In this document: positions 27,718 through 36,879 of the stretch, piece after piece
Numbering within the stretch: position 1 is the stretch's first letter
Layout of the letters: each line of letters begins with the position of its first letter
Assembly: GCA_000383735.1 (NCBI GenBank)
Contig: KB912124.1
Span: 24,456-88,455, forward strand
Direction of reading: 5' to 3'
Length of the DNA stretch: 64,000 nt
Origin: Verrucomicrobia bacterium SCGC AAA164-M04
GTDB taxonomy: Bacteria > Verrucomicrobiota > Verrucomicrobiae > Verrucomicrobiales > Akkermansiaceae
Program-made: the position numbers and the translations under genes
Notes under the pieces: generated by a model
What the model was told of the DNA's origin: nothing
Database searches by the model: none
Seen by the model: the letters and a program-made list of their open reading frames with translations, nothing else

Positions 27718-28902
27718 GTGTTTTTATTCTCATCGGGCGAGACTCCGTCGGTTCTCATGAATGGTCTGATGTATCGACGTGATTTCGTTTTTGCTCTGCT
27801 GATCGCAGCATGGGCGCATATCGGTCTGTTTTTCCTCTTCGTCATTCTCATGGCCTCGAATTTGTTTTCGGCTCGGATTGATTATGAGGAAAAGGAATCT
27901 GAGCCGGCGCCCGATCTGATCAAAATGCAGATGGTTTATGAAGATCCTGCTGGGGTGTCGGTTGTTCTAATACAGCCTGAGGAGCCAAAAGAGGCTGAGG
28001 AACAAAAGCCGTCTCAACCTTTTATTCAGACGAACGAGGCCCAGGAGTCAGTCGACCCTCCCAAAGAAAGAGATTTGATTGGTGAGCGTGATACCACTGC
28101 GACTAGCGATAAAGGAGCAGTTGCAGGGGAGGATGATAGGGCGGCTCTTTCCGGAGACGAAGTTCCCATAAATGACCCGAAAACTTTCGACTCTGATTTT
28201 GCTAAAGGAGATGCAGTGAGTGGGAATATTGGTGTTAAAGATTCGCTAGATGTTGGGGAAGGAAAAGAGCACATCAATCAAGAAGCCGCTAAGACGACCG
28301 GTGATGCTAAACCGTTCCAGAAAAATCCAGCACGCAAGGCAGCCAATGAGGCAGTTCCGCAGGATGAACTGACCTCGATCGAGGAGGCTCTGGCATTATT
28401 AGAAGAGGAGGTCGGTGATGATCGGAAGAAGGAGCCGGTCAAACCGGAGAATGAAATGATCGAAGAGAATTTGCCCGAGCGCCTCGCAAAGGATCAGCGC
28501 GAAGCGGCTGACGAGAACGGCGGCTTCGCTCCGCGATCCCGAAAGACCCGTATTGCTGGAGTAATTAGCGCGAATGGTAAGGGGTCACTCAATGTTACCA
28601 ATACTGCAATTGGCCGATACCAAGGGGGGATCTTCAAAAAGCTCGAAACGGCTTGGCAGATGGAAAATATCAGCAATCGTTCACTTCTTGCGCCGGGTAA
28701 TGTGACTCTTTACTTTGTTGTTAACAAAAGTGGCAAGGTTTTACGTCAGAAGCAAATGGCCATGGTCGGAGCTTCAGGGACCCAGTGGGGGATGATCTTG
28801 CGAGCGCTTAGTGGGATCAATATTCCGAAGATGCCAAAAGATGTTATTAAGGAACTCGCGGGCGATCCTCTGGAGATTATTGTCACTTTTAATTATCATT
28901 AA
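27718..28902 (+). CDS. TonB/TolA-like energy transducer
   Basis: 394 residues from a GTG start; ATGs at 27757 and 27769 are alternatives that keep the membrane anchor. A single membrane segment (about 24-46, LIAAWAHIGLFFLFVILMAS) is followed by a long acidic, low-complexity periplasmic linker (about 60-290). The C-terminal TonB/TolA-like domain (about 310-394) has GNVTLYFVVNKSGKVL and IPKMPKDVI. It is followed 9 bp later by exbB-like and exbD-like genes, so the three should form an energy-transducing complex to the outer membrane. The absence of the usual proline-rich repeats makes TolA- rather than TonB-type function possible. Confidence 0.82.
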   Translation: MFLFSSGETPSVLMNGLMYRRDFVFALLIAAWAHIGLFFLFVILMASNLFSARIDYEEKESEPAPDLIKMQMVYEDPAGVSVVLIQPEEPKEAEEQKPSQPFIQTNEAQESVDPPKERDLIGERDTTATSDKGAVAGEDDRAALSGDEVPINDPKTFDSDFAKGDAVSGNIGVKDSLDVGEGKEHINQEAAKTTGDAKPFQKNPARKAANEAVPQDELTSIEEALALLEEEVGDDRKKEPVKPENEMIEENLPERLAKDQREAADENGGFAPRSRKTRIAGVISANGKGSLNVTNTAIGRYQGGIFKKLETAWQMENISNRSLLAPGNVTLYFVVNKSGKVLRQKQMAMVGASGTQWGMILRALSGINIPKMPKDVIKELAGDPLEIIVTFNYH

Positions 28903-28911
28903 GTAAAAAAT

Positions 28912-29556
28912 ATGGAGTTTTCTGAAGCACTCGAAACAACGTGGAATTTTTTCAGAGGGGGAGGGTTTTTTATGATCCTACTTGGGATATGTTCTTTAGT
29001 TGGTTTGACAGTTATTATACTGAAATCGATTAGTTTAAAGCGTTCACAGATTGTGCCCGATGAGCTGGGGCGTGAAGTCGAGCGCTTCGAAGAGCATCTT
29101 GAGGCAGGAACGCTTGGCAATTTACAAAGCGAATTTGCACGTGAGGAAAACTCTCTTTCACGTCTTTGTTCGGTCGCCCTTGGCAATGCAGGGAAGACAC
29201 AGGGAGAAGTCCAGGAGGCGGTGCAATCGTCTGCTCGAGAAGAAATCGTTCGAATGAATGCGGGAATGTCGGTTCTGGATGTCATCATTACAATTTCGCC
29301 CCTGCTTGGATTATTGGGCACGGCGAGCGGCTTGGTCACAGCCTTCTCTGATTTGGAGGATAATGAGCGAATTCGCGCTGGTATTGCGACCGCGCTTAGT
29401 ACGACCATTGTAGGGATCGCAATTACTGTTCCGGCGGTCATTGCTCAGGGTGTTTTTAGCCGAAAAATTGAGTTGTTCTCGGCGCGGCTTGAGGTCCTGC
29501 TAGGGCGGGTGGTTTCGGCCTGTCATCAACACGTTTTCTTTCGCGACAAATCATAA
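28912..29556 (+). CDS. MotA/TolQ/ExbB proton channel protein
   Basis: 214 residues with three expected membrane segments: GGGFFMILLGICSLVGLTVIILK near the N-terminus, and two in the conserved channel part (LDVIITISPLLGLLGTASGLVTAF; ALSTTIVGIAITVPAVIAQGVF). The family builds a pentamer around the ExbD/TolR dimer and converts proton-motive force into work on TonB or TolA. Between the first and second segments lies the usual cytoplasmic helical region. The neighbours on both sides (TonB-like, ExbD-like) fit that complex. Confidence 0.92.
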   Translation: MEFSEALETTWNFFRGGGFFMILLGICSLVGLTVIILKSISLKRSQIVPDELGREVERFEEHLEAGTLGNLQSEFAREENSLSRLCSVALGNAGKTQGEVQEAVQSSAREEIVRMNAGMSVLDVIITISPLLGLLGTASGLVTAFSDLEDNERIRAGIATALSTTIVGIAITVPAVIAQGVFSRKIELFSARLEVLLGRVVSACHQHVFFRDKS

Positions 29557-29567
29557 AAATTTCTTGA

Positions 29568-30035
29568 GTGGAATTTAATCGTACAGCCCGGAAGCCTCCC
29601 ACGGTTTCGATCGTTCCCTTGATCGATATTTTGGTAACGCTTTTGTTTTTTTTCATTGTGACGATGAAAGACCCGGATGATTTCGAAAAGAAGAAACTTA
29701 AGCCGGAGATTCAGGTTTCGTTGCCATCAGCGCATTCGATGAAGGTTACCACGACTAAGCAAACTCGGTCGACCTTGTCGCTGGGTAAAGATGGTAGTGC
29801 TGAACTAGATGGGACGCCAGTAGTTCCGGGTTTGTTGAAGGAATACCTCATCGCCAACCTGAAAGAGAGAGCTGGTTTGAAACTCGCCCTTCGAGTAGAC
29901 AAAGAGTGCCCATTTCAGACAATTCTGGGAGCTCATAGTGCTGCCATAGACGCCGGCTATTCCGAAAAGGAAATTTACTACTTGGTTGAAAAACCTCAAT
30001 CATCAAGCTCTTCTTCTCCCTCCGAAAATCCTTAA
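29568..30035 (+). CDS. ExbD/TolR family protein
   Basis: 155 residues from a GTG start. One N-terminal membrane segment carries the essential Asp in VPLIDILVTLLFFF, followed by a periplasmic domain (about 60-140) with LALRVDKECPFQTILGAHSAAIDAG. It ends in a Ser-rich tail. It is third in the TonB-ExbB-ExbD unit, and its stop lies two bases before the def start. Confidence 0.92.
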   Translation: MEFNRTARKPPTVSIVPLIDILVTLLFFFIVTMKDPDDFEKKKLKPEIQVSLPSAHSMKVTTTKQTRSTLSLGKDGSAELDGTPVVPGLLKEYLIANLKERAGLKLALRVDKECPFQTILGAHSAAIDAGYSEKEIYYLVEKPQSSSSSSPSENP

Positions 30036-30037
30036 TC

Positions 30038-30580
30038 ATGATTCTTGAAATTACCCAGTATGGCAATCCGGTGCTTCGTAAAAAATGCCGCAAGGTCACA
30101 AAAGTGACCGACGAACTTAAGCAATTTGGAGAAGATTTAATTGAGACGATGGTTCACGCTCAGGGGGTCGGGCTCGCTGCGCCTCAAGTCAATCGTGAGA
30201 TTCAAATGGCGGTGGTGGATGTATCCCATGATCCCGAATGCATTACCTTTTTGAAAGTCGACGGCGAAGAAAGTTCCCTCGATGATCTTATGCCGTTGGT
30301 GTTTTTAAATCCATCACTTGAGTTTGGAAGTGAGAGAGAATCAGCGACCGAAGGCTGTCTTAGTATTGAGGGGGTCAATGCTGAGGTTTTTCGTCCGGCT
30401 CAGGTTAGAGCAACTCTAGAGCTGCTTAACGGTCGCAAGATTCTTGTGGAAACTGACGGCTTGTTGTCTCGCGCCATTCAACATGAAACGGATCACCTTA
30501 ATGGAGTGCTCTTTGTGGACCGTTTGCCGACTGCAGCCAAGTTGTCAATGAAGCGAAAGCTGAAACGTCTGGCTGAGTAA
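30038..30580 (+). CDS. def: Peptide deformylase
   Basis: 180 residues. It removes formyl from the initiator methionine of new proteins. All three motifs are present: GVGLAAPQ (43-50), EGCLS with metal ligand C107, and the HExxH-type QHETDH with H149, E150 and H153. A moderately long insert between motifs 1 and 2 (HDPECITFLKVDGEESSLDD) is similar to those in some related bacteria. It starts two bases after the ExbD gene, suggesting co-transcription. Confidence 0.96.
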   Translation: MILEITQYGNPVLRKKCRKVTKVTDELKQFGEDLIETMVHAQGVGLAAPQVNREIQMAVVDVSHDPECITFLKVDGEESSLDDLMPLVFLNPSLEFGSERESATEGCLSIEGVNAEVFRPAQVRATLELLNGRKILVETDGLLSRAIQHETDHLNGVLFVDRLPTAAKLSMKRKLKRLAE

Positions 30581-30608
30581 GGGTGAAAAATTTATCCTCT
30601 TCTGATCT

Positions 30609-31346
30609 ATGAAACGCGATGCTTCCACCCCACTGGGAAATCATTTCAGGCGAGCATCTATGCAGGCGACACCCCAGGATGGAGAAATGAAGGAAATGCC
30701 ATTAGACGGGCTCCCCGAGGAGAGGCTTCGGAAGGAGATCTCGCTGCCATCCGCTTCGATAGAGGCTGATTGCAGTATGGCGGAGGGCGAGCCCTCTCCA
30801 ATTCGTCTCTTGGAGCCGATGGAAGGATTTGCACTCCCCAAAAAATCAGAGGGTGTTCCTAAACTTGTCCCTCAAAATCCCAAAATCGATAACCCAGACC
30901 CGCTAGCGATGCCTGATCCCTTGCAGCAATCAGGACCGAGGCGCGGTGCTGAGCCGAATGTTCCGCTATCGCCGGCCCCTGATCCATATCCGAATCTAGT
31001 CCCACCGTCTCAATCTGTCGATGACCGGCAGTTGGTTTTGCGTGCCATTTTTGGAGTCGCACATGATTTGAACCGCGATGAAATTCTAAAAAGGGCATCT
31101 GAGCTTGCCGGGATTGTGAGTGTGAAATTACTGGGACGAGCCGAGCGTGCTGCATTCAGCGTTTTGCGCGATGGGATACAAGAGCTTGGCCATAGCACCA
31201 ACTTAGAGGTTGTTTCAAAAGAAGCTTCAGTTGAGCTGATTCATGGTGAAGCGACGACCCTAGTTGTCTTCTATGTGGGCGAATACCGTCCAGGTGTTCG
31301 GGAAATTTTAACGATTGTTGCGCGTGAGTTTTCTCAAATTGATTAA
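30609..31346 (+). CDS. Unknown protein, proline-rich middle and compact C-terminal domain
   Basis: 245 residues, not firmly recognised. Residues 1 to about 135 are low-complexity, rich in Pro, Glu, Ser and Leu-Pro pairs, and probably disordered. The last 105 residues look like one alpha/beta domain (ELAGIVSVKLLGRAERAAFSVL; EVVSKEASVELIHGEATTLVVFYVG; VREILTIVAREF), weakly reminiscent of the Roadblock/LC7 fold. That assignment is inference from the helix-strand pattern only. There is no signal peptide. It sits 28 bp after def and 31 bp before the 5-oxoprolinase gene. Confidence 0.65.
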   Translation: MKRDASTPLGNHFRRASMQATPQDGEMKEMPLDGLPEERLRKEISLPSASIEADCSMAEGEPSPIRLLEPMEGFALPKKSEGVPKLVPQNPKIDNPDPLAMPDPLQQSGPRRGAEPNVPLSPAPDPYPNLVPPSQSVDDRQLVLRAIFGVAHDLNRDEILKRASELAGIVSVKLLGRAERAAFSVLRDGIQELGHSTNLEVVSKEASVELIHGEATTLVVFYVGEYRPGVREILTIVAREFSQID

Positions 31347-31377
31347 TTCTTCTCCGCGATTTTTGGAAAACTGAATT

Positions 31378-34300
31378 ATGGCAGACTGGCAGATTCGGAT
31401 CGATGTGGGTGGAACATTTGCGGACGGGTGGGCATTAACTCCGTCGGGGTCACAGATTCGTTGTAAGGTTCTTTCTTCCGGGATCCTTCGTGCTTCGGTT
31501 GTGGCCATCGAGGATGGGTGGTTAGTTTGTGAGCGCCCTCTCTCGGATCATGATCAAGGACTTGAGGGTTTTTCGGTTGATGGGGCTTTGATTACTGAAT
31601 CGGTGCCCAATCTTGGAAAGATTAAGGTGGAAGGTCAGTTTCAGTTAGGCCAGATTATTGAGCTACTTTCGGGCGAAGATGCTTCGGTTGTTACAGCTCG
31701 TCTTTTGACCGGCACTGCGCCCGGTTCTGACTTTCCTCGAGCTGATTTACGGGTTGCGACGACTCGAGGAACAAATGCCTTGCTGGAACGGAAAGGCACC
31801 CCGGTCGATCTTTATACATCTAAGGGTTTTGAGTCTTTGTTGGAGGTCCGTGATCAACGTCGGCCGGATCTATTTGAGTTATCGCCTTCTCTTTCGGTTC
31901 CAGTGACCAAGCGGGTGATTGGGGTGTCTGGCCGTCTTGACCGGCAAGGTCGTGAGTTGGAACCTCTTGATGAGTCGGAGCTTGAGGCTCAACGAGAGGC
32001 AAAGGCTGTGGCAATTGCAATGATTCATGCGGATGTGGCTCCGAGTCATGAGAAGCGAGTTGCTGAAATCTTACGCGACAGTGGATTTGTGGATGTGAGT
32101 GTATCTCATGAAATAGCGCCCATGATTCGGTTGTGGCCCAGAATGGAAACGACCGTAGCTAATGCTTATTTGACCCCAGTGATGGGAGGTTTTCTGAGCT
32201 CGCTTGAAAATGCTCTGCCTGGAATCCCGATCTCTCTAATGACAAGTGCTGGGCAGTTGAAATCTGCGGAAACATTCCGTCCTGTGGATAGTTTGCTTAG
32301 CGGTCCGGCGGGTGGAATTGCTGGGGCGGCGGCGCTGGCCCGCGCTTGCGGTTTGGAGCAAGTTCTGACTTTCGATATGGGTGGAACTAGCACAGACGTG
32401 TCCCGGATTTCTGGTGAGCCTAGCTATCGTTACGAACAGGAGATCGGTCCGGTGAAGGTTCTGGCGCCAGCGGTGAAAATTGAGACCGTAGCAGCTGGAG
32501 GTGGATCAATTTGTCAGTGGAGAAATGGAGGTCTTCAAGTAGGCCCGGAAAGTGCTGGAAGTTCTCCGGGGCCAGCTTGTTACGGATGTGGGGGGCCGCT
32601 TACGGTGACGGATGTGAATTTACTTTTGGGTTTCATGGATGAAACGCGTGCTGATATACCGCTGGACCGGACTGCGGCCGAAGGGCGGTTAGTTGAACTG
32701 ATTCAGGAAATTGGGAAAGAGATGAATCGAGGGGAATTGTTAGAGGGGCTTCGAAAGATCGCGATTGGTCACATGGCCGAAGCATTACGACAGGTTTCGA
32801 CTCGAGATGGATATGATTGCCGAGATCACACTCTCGTAGCGTTTGGAGGTGCTGGTCCGCAACACGCTTGTGCACTGGCGAGGGAACTTGGCATGAAGAG
32901 AATTCTAGTTCCGGCTGACGCGGGTCTTCTTAGCGCTTGGGGATTACATCAAGCTGCTGATAGAGAGATCAAAGTAAAACAGGTTCTGAAATTATTAGAT
33001 GATTCGATTAGCGAGGAATTAGACCAGTTGAGGGAAGGTCGGAGCATTCATCGGAGTTTGTTTGAGCTCAGATTAAAAGGGCAGGATTCTAGCATCGAAA
33101 TAGAGGGGGGGCAGAGGATTTCGGAGTGTGAACTGAGAGAGGCCTTCGAGACAAGATATCGTGAGCTTTATGGAGATGCCCGCCCGGTTGATCGTGAAAT
33201 CGAGTGGGTTGCCTTAAGGTTGGAACTCGTCGGGAGGTCGATCGATTTGGAACACGAATATTTTGAGCGAGGGGGATTGGTAGAGAAACTAACTCTTGAG
33301 CAAGATGGATTTTCGACTCTCCTGCTCGAAAAAGGGTGGCGAATTTTTCGGGGGACACGTGGGTCAATACGTTTGGAATGGGAAGGGCGGAATGAATTGG
33401 AAGGAAGTGCTCCCGCAGTTGTCGAAGCTGAACTTTTTCGGCGACGTTTCGAGGGTGTGGTTGAGGAAATGGGAGAGTTGTTAAGGAGGACTGCACTATC
33501 CACGAATATCAAGGAACGACTCGATTACTCGTGTGCTCTTCTGGATGCTGAAGGCCGTTTGATCGTGAATGCTCCCCATATTCCCGTTCATTTGGGTGCG
33601 CTTGGGCTCTGTGTGCGAAAGGTGTCTGTCGACCGAACGTGGGAGGAAGGCAATACGGTGGTCGTAAATCACCCCGCGTTCGGGGGATCTCACTTGCCTG
33701 ATGTCACGGTGATTAGCCCGGTCTTTGTTGGTGATCAATTACTCGGGTTTGTTGCTAATCGAGCCCACCATGCCGAAATTGGAGGAAAGACTCCGGGTTC
33801 GATGCCTCCAGATGGTCGCTGTCTTGCTGATGAAGGAATCGTCATTCCTCCTACTTCAATAGAATCCATTGGAGATGAGTTTTTTAGAGATTCTCGATCG
33901 CCTGCCGATAATTTGGCGGACTTAAAGGCGCAAGTTGTGGCTAATCGATATGGAGTGAAAGCGTTGAGGAAACTTGCTGATCAATCTTCAGTGAAGGTTG
34001 TGGTTTTTCACATGAGGAGTGTTTATGGTCGATCCTCAATGCTTCTTGCCAGAGCCTTAGAGGAATTTGGGGAAGCAAGTGCGGAAGACAAGATGGACGA
34101 CGGTTCAGTAATCCGGGTGAAAATATCCAAAGATGAAAAACTAGTGGTAGATTTTTCGGGCTCTGCTGACGTTCATCCAGGTAACCTAAATGCCACTCCG
34201 GCTATTGTTAGAAGTGCAGTACTATACGCCTTGAGACTTTGGGTAAGAACAGATGTCCCTTTAAATGAAGGGCTTCTTGATCAAGTCGAGATCGTGACCG

Positions 34301-34899
34301 AGCCAGGTATTCTAGACCCACCGCTTACGTGCGATCCTGAAGCCTGCCCAGCTGTTGTTGGGGGTAATGTTGAAACCAGCCAAAGAGTTGTAGATGTTCT
34401 TCTAGAAGCCCTCGGCTTACAGGCCCACGGGCAGGGCACCATGAATAATTTTCTTTTTGGAAACGAGCGTTTTGGATTTTATGAAACAATTGGAGGTGGA
34501 GCTGGGGCTGGCCCGGGTTGGCATGGCAGGAGTGGATGTCACGTTCATATGACTAATACGGCTATCACTGACATAGAAATTCTTGAGGAGAGGTTTCCTG
34601 TGCGGGTTCGTGAATTCGGTATCCGTCGTGGTTCCGGTGGGCAGGGTGAGTGGAGGGGGGGCGATGGGTTAGTAAGGGAGATCGAGTTTTTGGAGGAAAC
34701 CACCGTGTCGCTACTCACTCAGCGGCGTCAGCTTATTCCGCGCCCCAATGGTGTTCCCGGACGTAATTTACTCTTGCGTGACGGGCAGTGGCAGGAATTA
34801 AAGGAGATTGAGAAGCTTGTCGTTAAAACTGGGGACCGGGTCCGTATTGAGACTCCCGGTGGTGGTGCGTGGTTGCAAGAGCTCAAGACCTCGCTATAG
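31378..34899 (+). CDS. 5-oxoprolinase (fused hydantoinase A/B)
   Basis: 1173 residues. Opens hydrolytically, with ATP, the ring of 5-oxoproline (or a hydantoin) to give glutamate. The N-terminal HyuA-type half (1 to about 680) has the nucleotide-binding start RIDVGGTFADGWAL, TRGTNALLERKG and FDMGGTSTDVSRI. The C-terminal HyuB-type half (from about 683) opens ELFRRRFEGVVEEMGELLRRTALSTNIKER and holds HIPVHLGALG, FGGSHLPDVT and ARPLA-like AHHAEIGGKTPGSMP. A fused A-B arrangement of this size matches bacterial and eukaryotic OplaH. The glutaredoxin-like gene begins 8 bp downstream. Confidence 0.92.
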   Translation: MADWQIRIDVGGTFADGWALTPSGSQIRCKVLSSGILRASVVAIEDGWLVCERPLSDHDQGLEGFSVDGALITESVPNLGKIKVEGQFQLGQIIELLSGEDASVVTARLLTGTAPGSDFPRADLRVATTRGTNALLERKGTPVDLYTSKGFESLLEVRDQRRPDLFELSPSLSVPVTKRVIGVSGRLDRQGRELEPLDESELEAQREAKAVAIAMIHADVAPSHEKRVAEILRDSGFVDVSVSHEIAPMIRLWPRMETTVANAYLTPVMGGFLSSLENALPGIPISLMTSAGQLKSAETFRPVDSLLSGPAGGIAGAAALARACGLEQVLTFDMGGTSTDVSRISGEPSYRYEQEIGPVKVLAPAVKIETVAAGGGSICQWRNGGLQVGPESAGSSPGPACYGCGGPLTVTDVNLLLGFMDETRADIPLDRTAAEGRLVELIQEIGKEMNRGELLEGLRKIAIGHMAEALRQVSTRDGYDCRDHTLVAFGGAGPQHACALARELGMKRILVPADAGLLSAWGLHQAADREIKVKQVLKLLDDSISEELDQLREGRSIHRSLFELRLKGQDSSIEIEGGQRISECELREAFETRYRELYGDARPVDREIEWVALRLELVGRSIDLEHEYFERGGLVEKLTLEQDGFSTLLLEKGWRIFRGTRGSIRLEWEGRNELEGSAPAVVEAELFRRRFEGVVEEMGELLRRTALSTNIKERLDYSCALLDAEGRLIVNAPHIPVHLGALGLCVRKVSVDRTWEEGNTVVVNHPAFGGSHLPDVTVISPVFVGDQLLGFVANRAHHAEIGGKTPGSMPPDGRCLADEGIVIPPTSIESIGDEFFRDSRSPADNLADLKAQVVANRYGVKALRKLADQSSVKVVVFHMRSVYGRSSMLLARALEEFGEASAEDKMDDGSVIRVKISKDEKLVVDFSGSADVHPGNLNATPAIVRSAVLYALRLWVRTDVPLNEGLLDQVEIVTEPGILDPPLTCDPEACPAVVGGNVETSQRVVDVLLEALGLQAHGQGTMNNFLFGNERFGFYETIGGGAGAGPGWHGRSGCHVHMTNTAITDIEILEERFPVRVREFGIRRGSGGQGEWRGGDGLVREIEFLEETTVSLLTQRRQLIPRPNGVPGRNLLLRDGQWQELKEIEKLVVKTGDRVRIETPGGGAWLQELKTSL

Positions 34900-34907
34900 T
34901 CATCCCA

Positions 34908-35288
34908 ATGAGCGATCAAGAACCTCAAATCACGGCTTATCTAAAAACTTTTTGCGGCTGGAGCGAAGGCGTCCGGGCTATAATGCGAAAGTATGAATTG
35001 GAATTTGATGAGAAAGATATCATCAAGAATCCCGCTTTCCGTTGGGAAATGGAACAGAAAACAGGTCAACCTCTCAGCCCTTGTGTTGAGGTAAACGGTG
35101 AAATGCTTCCGGATGTAAGTGGAGAGGAAGTGGAAGCGTTTCTTCTTGAGAAGGGTCTCGTCGATGTAAACCAAGAAAAGCCTGACGCTCCAATCGATTC
35201 TTCCTGCTCGCCCGAACAGCATGAAAAGCAGGTGCAGGCGGAGGCTGAGGCTAAAGGTGAGCCTGGGAAAATCGTCTTTCTCGACTGA
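34908..35288 (+). CDS. Monothiol glutaredoxin-like protein
   Basis: 126 residues from the ATG at 34908. A glutaredoxin/thioredoxin fold occupies about 1-88: ITAYLKTFCGWSEGVRAIMRKYELEF, with C16-G-W-S19 as a monothiol CxxS active site, then the cis-Pro region LSPCVEVNGEMLPDVSGEE. About 38 extra hydrophilic residues form the C-terminal tail. It could reduce glutathione mixed disulfides or carry Fe-S clusters. It lies 8 bp after 5-oxoprolinase, a gamma-glutamyl (glutathione) pathway enzyme, and is followed by a strong terminator. Confidence 0.85.
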   Translation: MSDQEPQITAYLKTFCGWSEGVRAIMRKYELEFDEKDIIKNPAFRWEMEQKTGQPLSPCVEVNGEMLPDVSGEEVEAFLLEKGLVDVNQEKPDAPIDSSCSPEQHEKQVQAEAEAKGEPGKIVFLD

Positions 35289-35320
35289 TTCCTTGCTATT
35301 AACTGATCTAGTAATTTAGG

Positions 35321-35361
35321 CCTCTGGCAACTGATCATGATCGGTTCCTAGAGGTTTTTTT
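35321..35361 (+). terminator. Rho-independent terminator
   Basis: Outer stem CCTCT/AGAGG encloses a second stem AACTGATC/GATCGGTT with a two-base loop, followed by seven T (35355-35361). It ends the 5-oxoprolinase-glutaredoxin unit before guaB. Confidence 0.85.
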
Positions 35362-35368
35362 GGATCAT

Positions 35369-35416
35369 AGCGCGAATCGCGCTTGCTATCGGAGGCCAAA
35401 TTCCCTTGATTCCTCC
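35369..35416 (+). promoter_or_regulatory. Structured leader of guaB
   Basis: Two inverted repeats lie just ahead of the guaB ATG: AGCGCG/CGCGCT with a 3-nt loop (35369-35383), and GGAGG (35391-35395) facing CCTCC (35412-35416), which touches the start codon. GGAGG is 21 nt from the ATG, too far for a normal Shine-Dalgarno unless the leader folds. No known riboswitch was recognised. Confidence 0.35.
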
Positions 35417-36871
35417 ATGGCGGAACCATCTTTGGCCCTTTCTTTTGACGACGTCCTTTTGACGCCTAGTTTGAGCGAACTGCTCCCTTCCGAGTCCGAT
35501 GTGAGCACCGAGTTGTGCAAGGGAGTTCCACTAAATATCCCAATCGTTTCAGCTGCCATGGATACGGTGTCTGAGACTGACCTTGCAATGGCTCTTGCAC
35601 GTGAAGGTGGTATTGCAGTTATTCATCGTGCCTGTACCGTCGAACAACAGGCTTCAATGGTGGCTAAAGTAAAGCGTTCCGAGAATGCGGTGATTTATAA
35701 GCCCCTGACAGTTTCTAGGAAGCAAACGGTGGCTGAAGTTCGCGAAATTATGGGGCGGGAGGGATTTTCCGGATTCCCGGTAGTCGATCCAAATGGTCGT
35801 CTTGAGGGAATGGTTACCGGACGTGATCTTCGTCATATCCCAAGTGAGAAAGCTCTGGTTGAAGATGTGATGACGCCGATGGACCGCTTGGTGACAGCGC
35901 CGGCTGATATGGATCAACGCCAGGCTCGGGAGATTCTTTACAAAAACCGGATCGAAAAACTCCCTTTGGTGAATAATGAGGGGACTCTAGCTGGATTGAT
36001 TACCGGTGCTGATATTGAAAAACGAATCATTTTTACCAGTGCGTCCAAGGATCCAAACGGCCAACTTCGTTGCGGCGCGGCGGTGGGGCCAGGGCCTGAA
36101 TTTTTAGATCGTGCCAAGGCTCTCCTTGAAGCTGGTGCTGATGCTCTTTTTATAGATGCCGCGACAGGGCATACTTCCCGTGTCATGAAGGTGATTGAGA
36201 AGCTTCGCGAGCTTGGTGATATTCCAGTTGTAGCCGGTAACGTCGTTACGGCCCAGGGTGCTAGGGACTTGATCAGCGCGGGAGCAAATTGCCTGAAAGT
36301 TGGGGTTGGTCCAGGGTCGATTTGCACCACCCGCGTAATATCCGGAGTGGGTATGCCTCAGTTTACGGCCGTTCAAAATGTTGCCGATGCTGCTCACGAA
36401 CGTGGCGTGCAGGTAATTGCTGATGGCGGAATTCGATACTCGGGCGATATCACCAAGGCTCTTGCTGCGGGTGCCGATCTCGTCATGTTAGGTTCTTTGC
36501 TTGCCGGAACGAGAGAGAGTCCAGGACAGACCGTTCACTCTCAGGGGCGTCGCTTTAAGACTTATCGTGGCATGGGCTCGATCGGAGCGATGCGAAAGGG
36601 CGCGGGTGATCGTTACGGCCAAAACTCTAGCGGTAAGCTAGTTGCCGAAGGGGTAGAGGGTCGTGTTCCTTATAAAGGACCACTGGCTGATGTTGTTTTC
36701 CAACTCATGGGCGGACTTCGTTCTGGAATGGGATATGTAGGGGCTCGAAATTTGACCGAGCTTCGGGAAAAGGCCGAATTTGTTCGCATTACCCCGGGTG
36801 GTCTTCGAGAAAGTCACGCTCATGATGTCACCATTACCGAGGAGCCCACGAATTACCAACCCGCTTCCTAG
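35417..36871 (+). CDS. guaB: Inosine-5'-monophosphate dehydrogenase
   Basis: 484 residues from the ATG at 35417. GuaB oxidises IMP to XMP with NAD. The N-terminus [17 protein letters not shown] is typical, a pair of CBS domains occupies about 90-205, and the catalytic Cys is C303 in [15 protein letters not shown]. The flap motif is [22 protein letters not shown]. Length is normal. guaA follows after 8 bp, so the two GMP-synthesis steps are co-transcribed. The leader holds hairpins described separately. Confidence 0.97.
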   Translation: MAEPSLALSFDDVLLTPSLSELLPSESDVSTELCKGVPLNIPIVSAAMDTVSETDLAMALAREGGIAVIHRACTVEQQASMVAKVKRSENAVIYKPLTVSRKQTVAEVREIMGREGFSGFPVVDPNGRLEGMVTGRDLRHIPSEKALVEDVMTPMDRLVTAPADMDQRQAREILYKNRIEKLPLVNNEGTLAGLITGADIEKRIIFTSASKDPNGQLRCGAAVGPGPEFLDRAKALLEAGADALFIDAATGHTSRVMKVIEKLRELGDIPVVAGNVVTAQGARDLISAGANCLKVGVGPGSICTTRVISGVGMPQFTAVQNVADAAHERGVQVIADGGIRYSGDITKALAAGADLVMLGSLLAGTRESPGQTVHSQGRRFKTYRGMGSIGAMRKGAGDRYGQNSSGKLVAEGVEGRVPYKGPLADVVFQLMGGLRSGMGYVGARNLTELREKAEFVRITPGGLRESHAHDVTITEEPTNYQPAS

Positions 36872-36879
36872 TTTTTAAG

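Noticed and set aside
35360..35416. Upstream TTG start for GuaB
   Set aside because: It lies in the T tract of the terminator, and the ATG at 35417 matches the family N-terminus.
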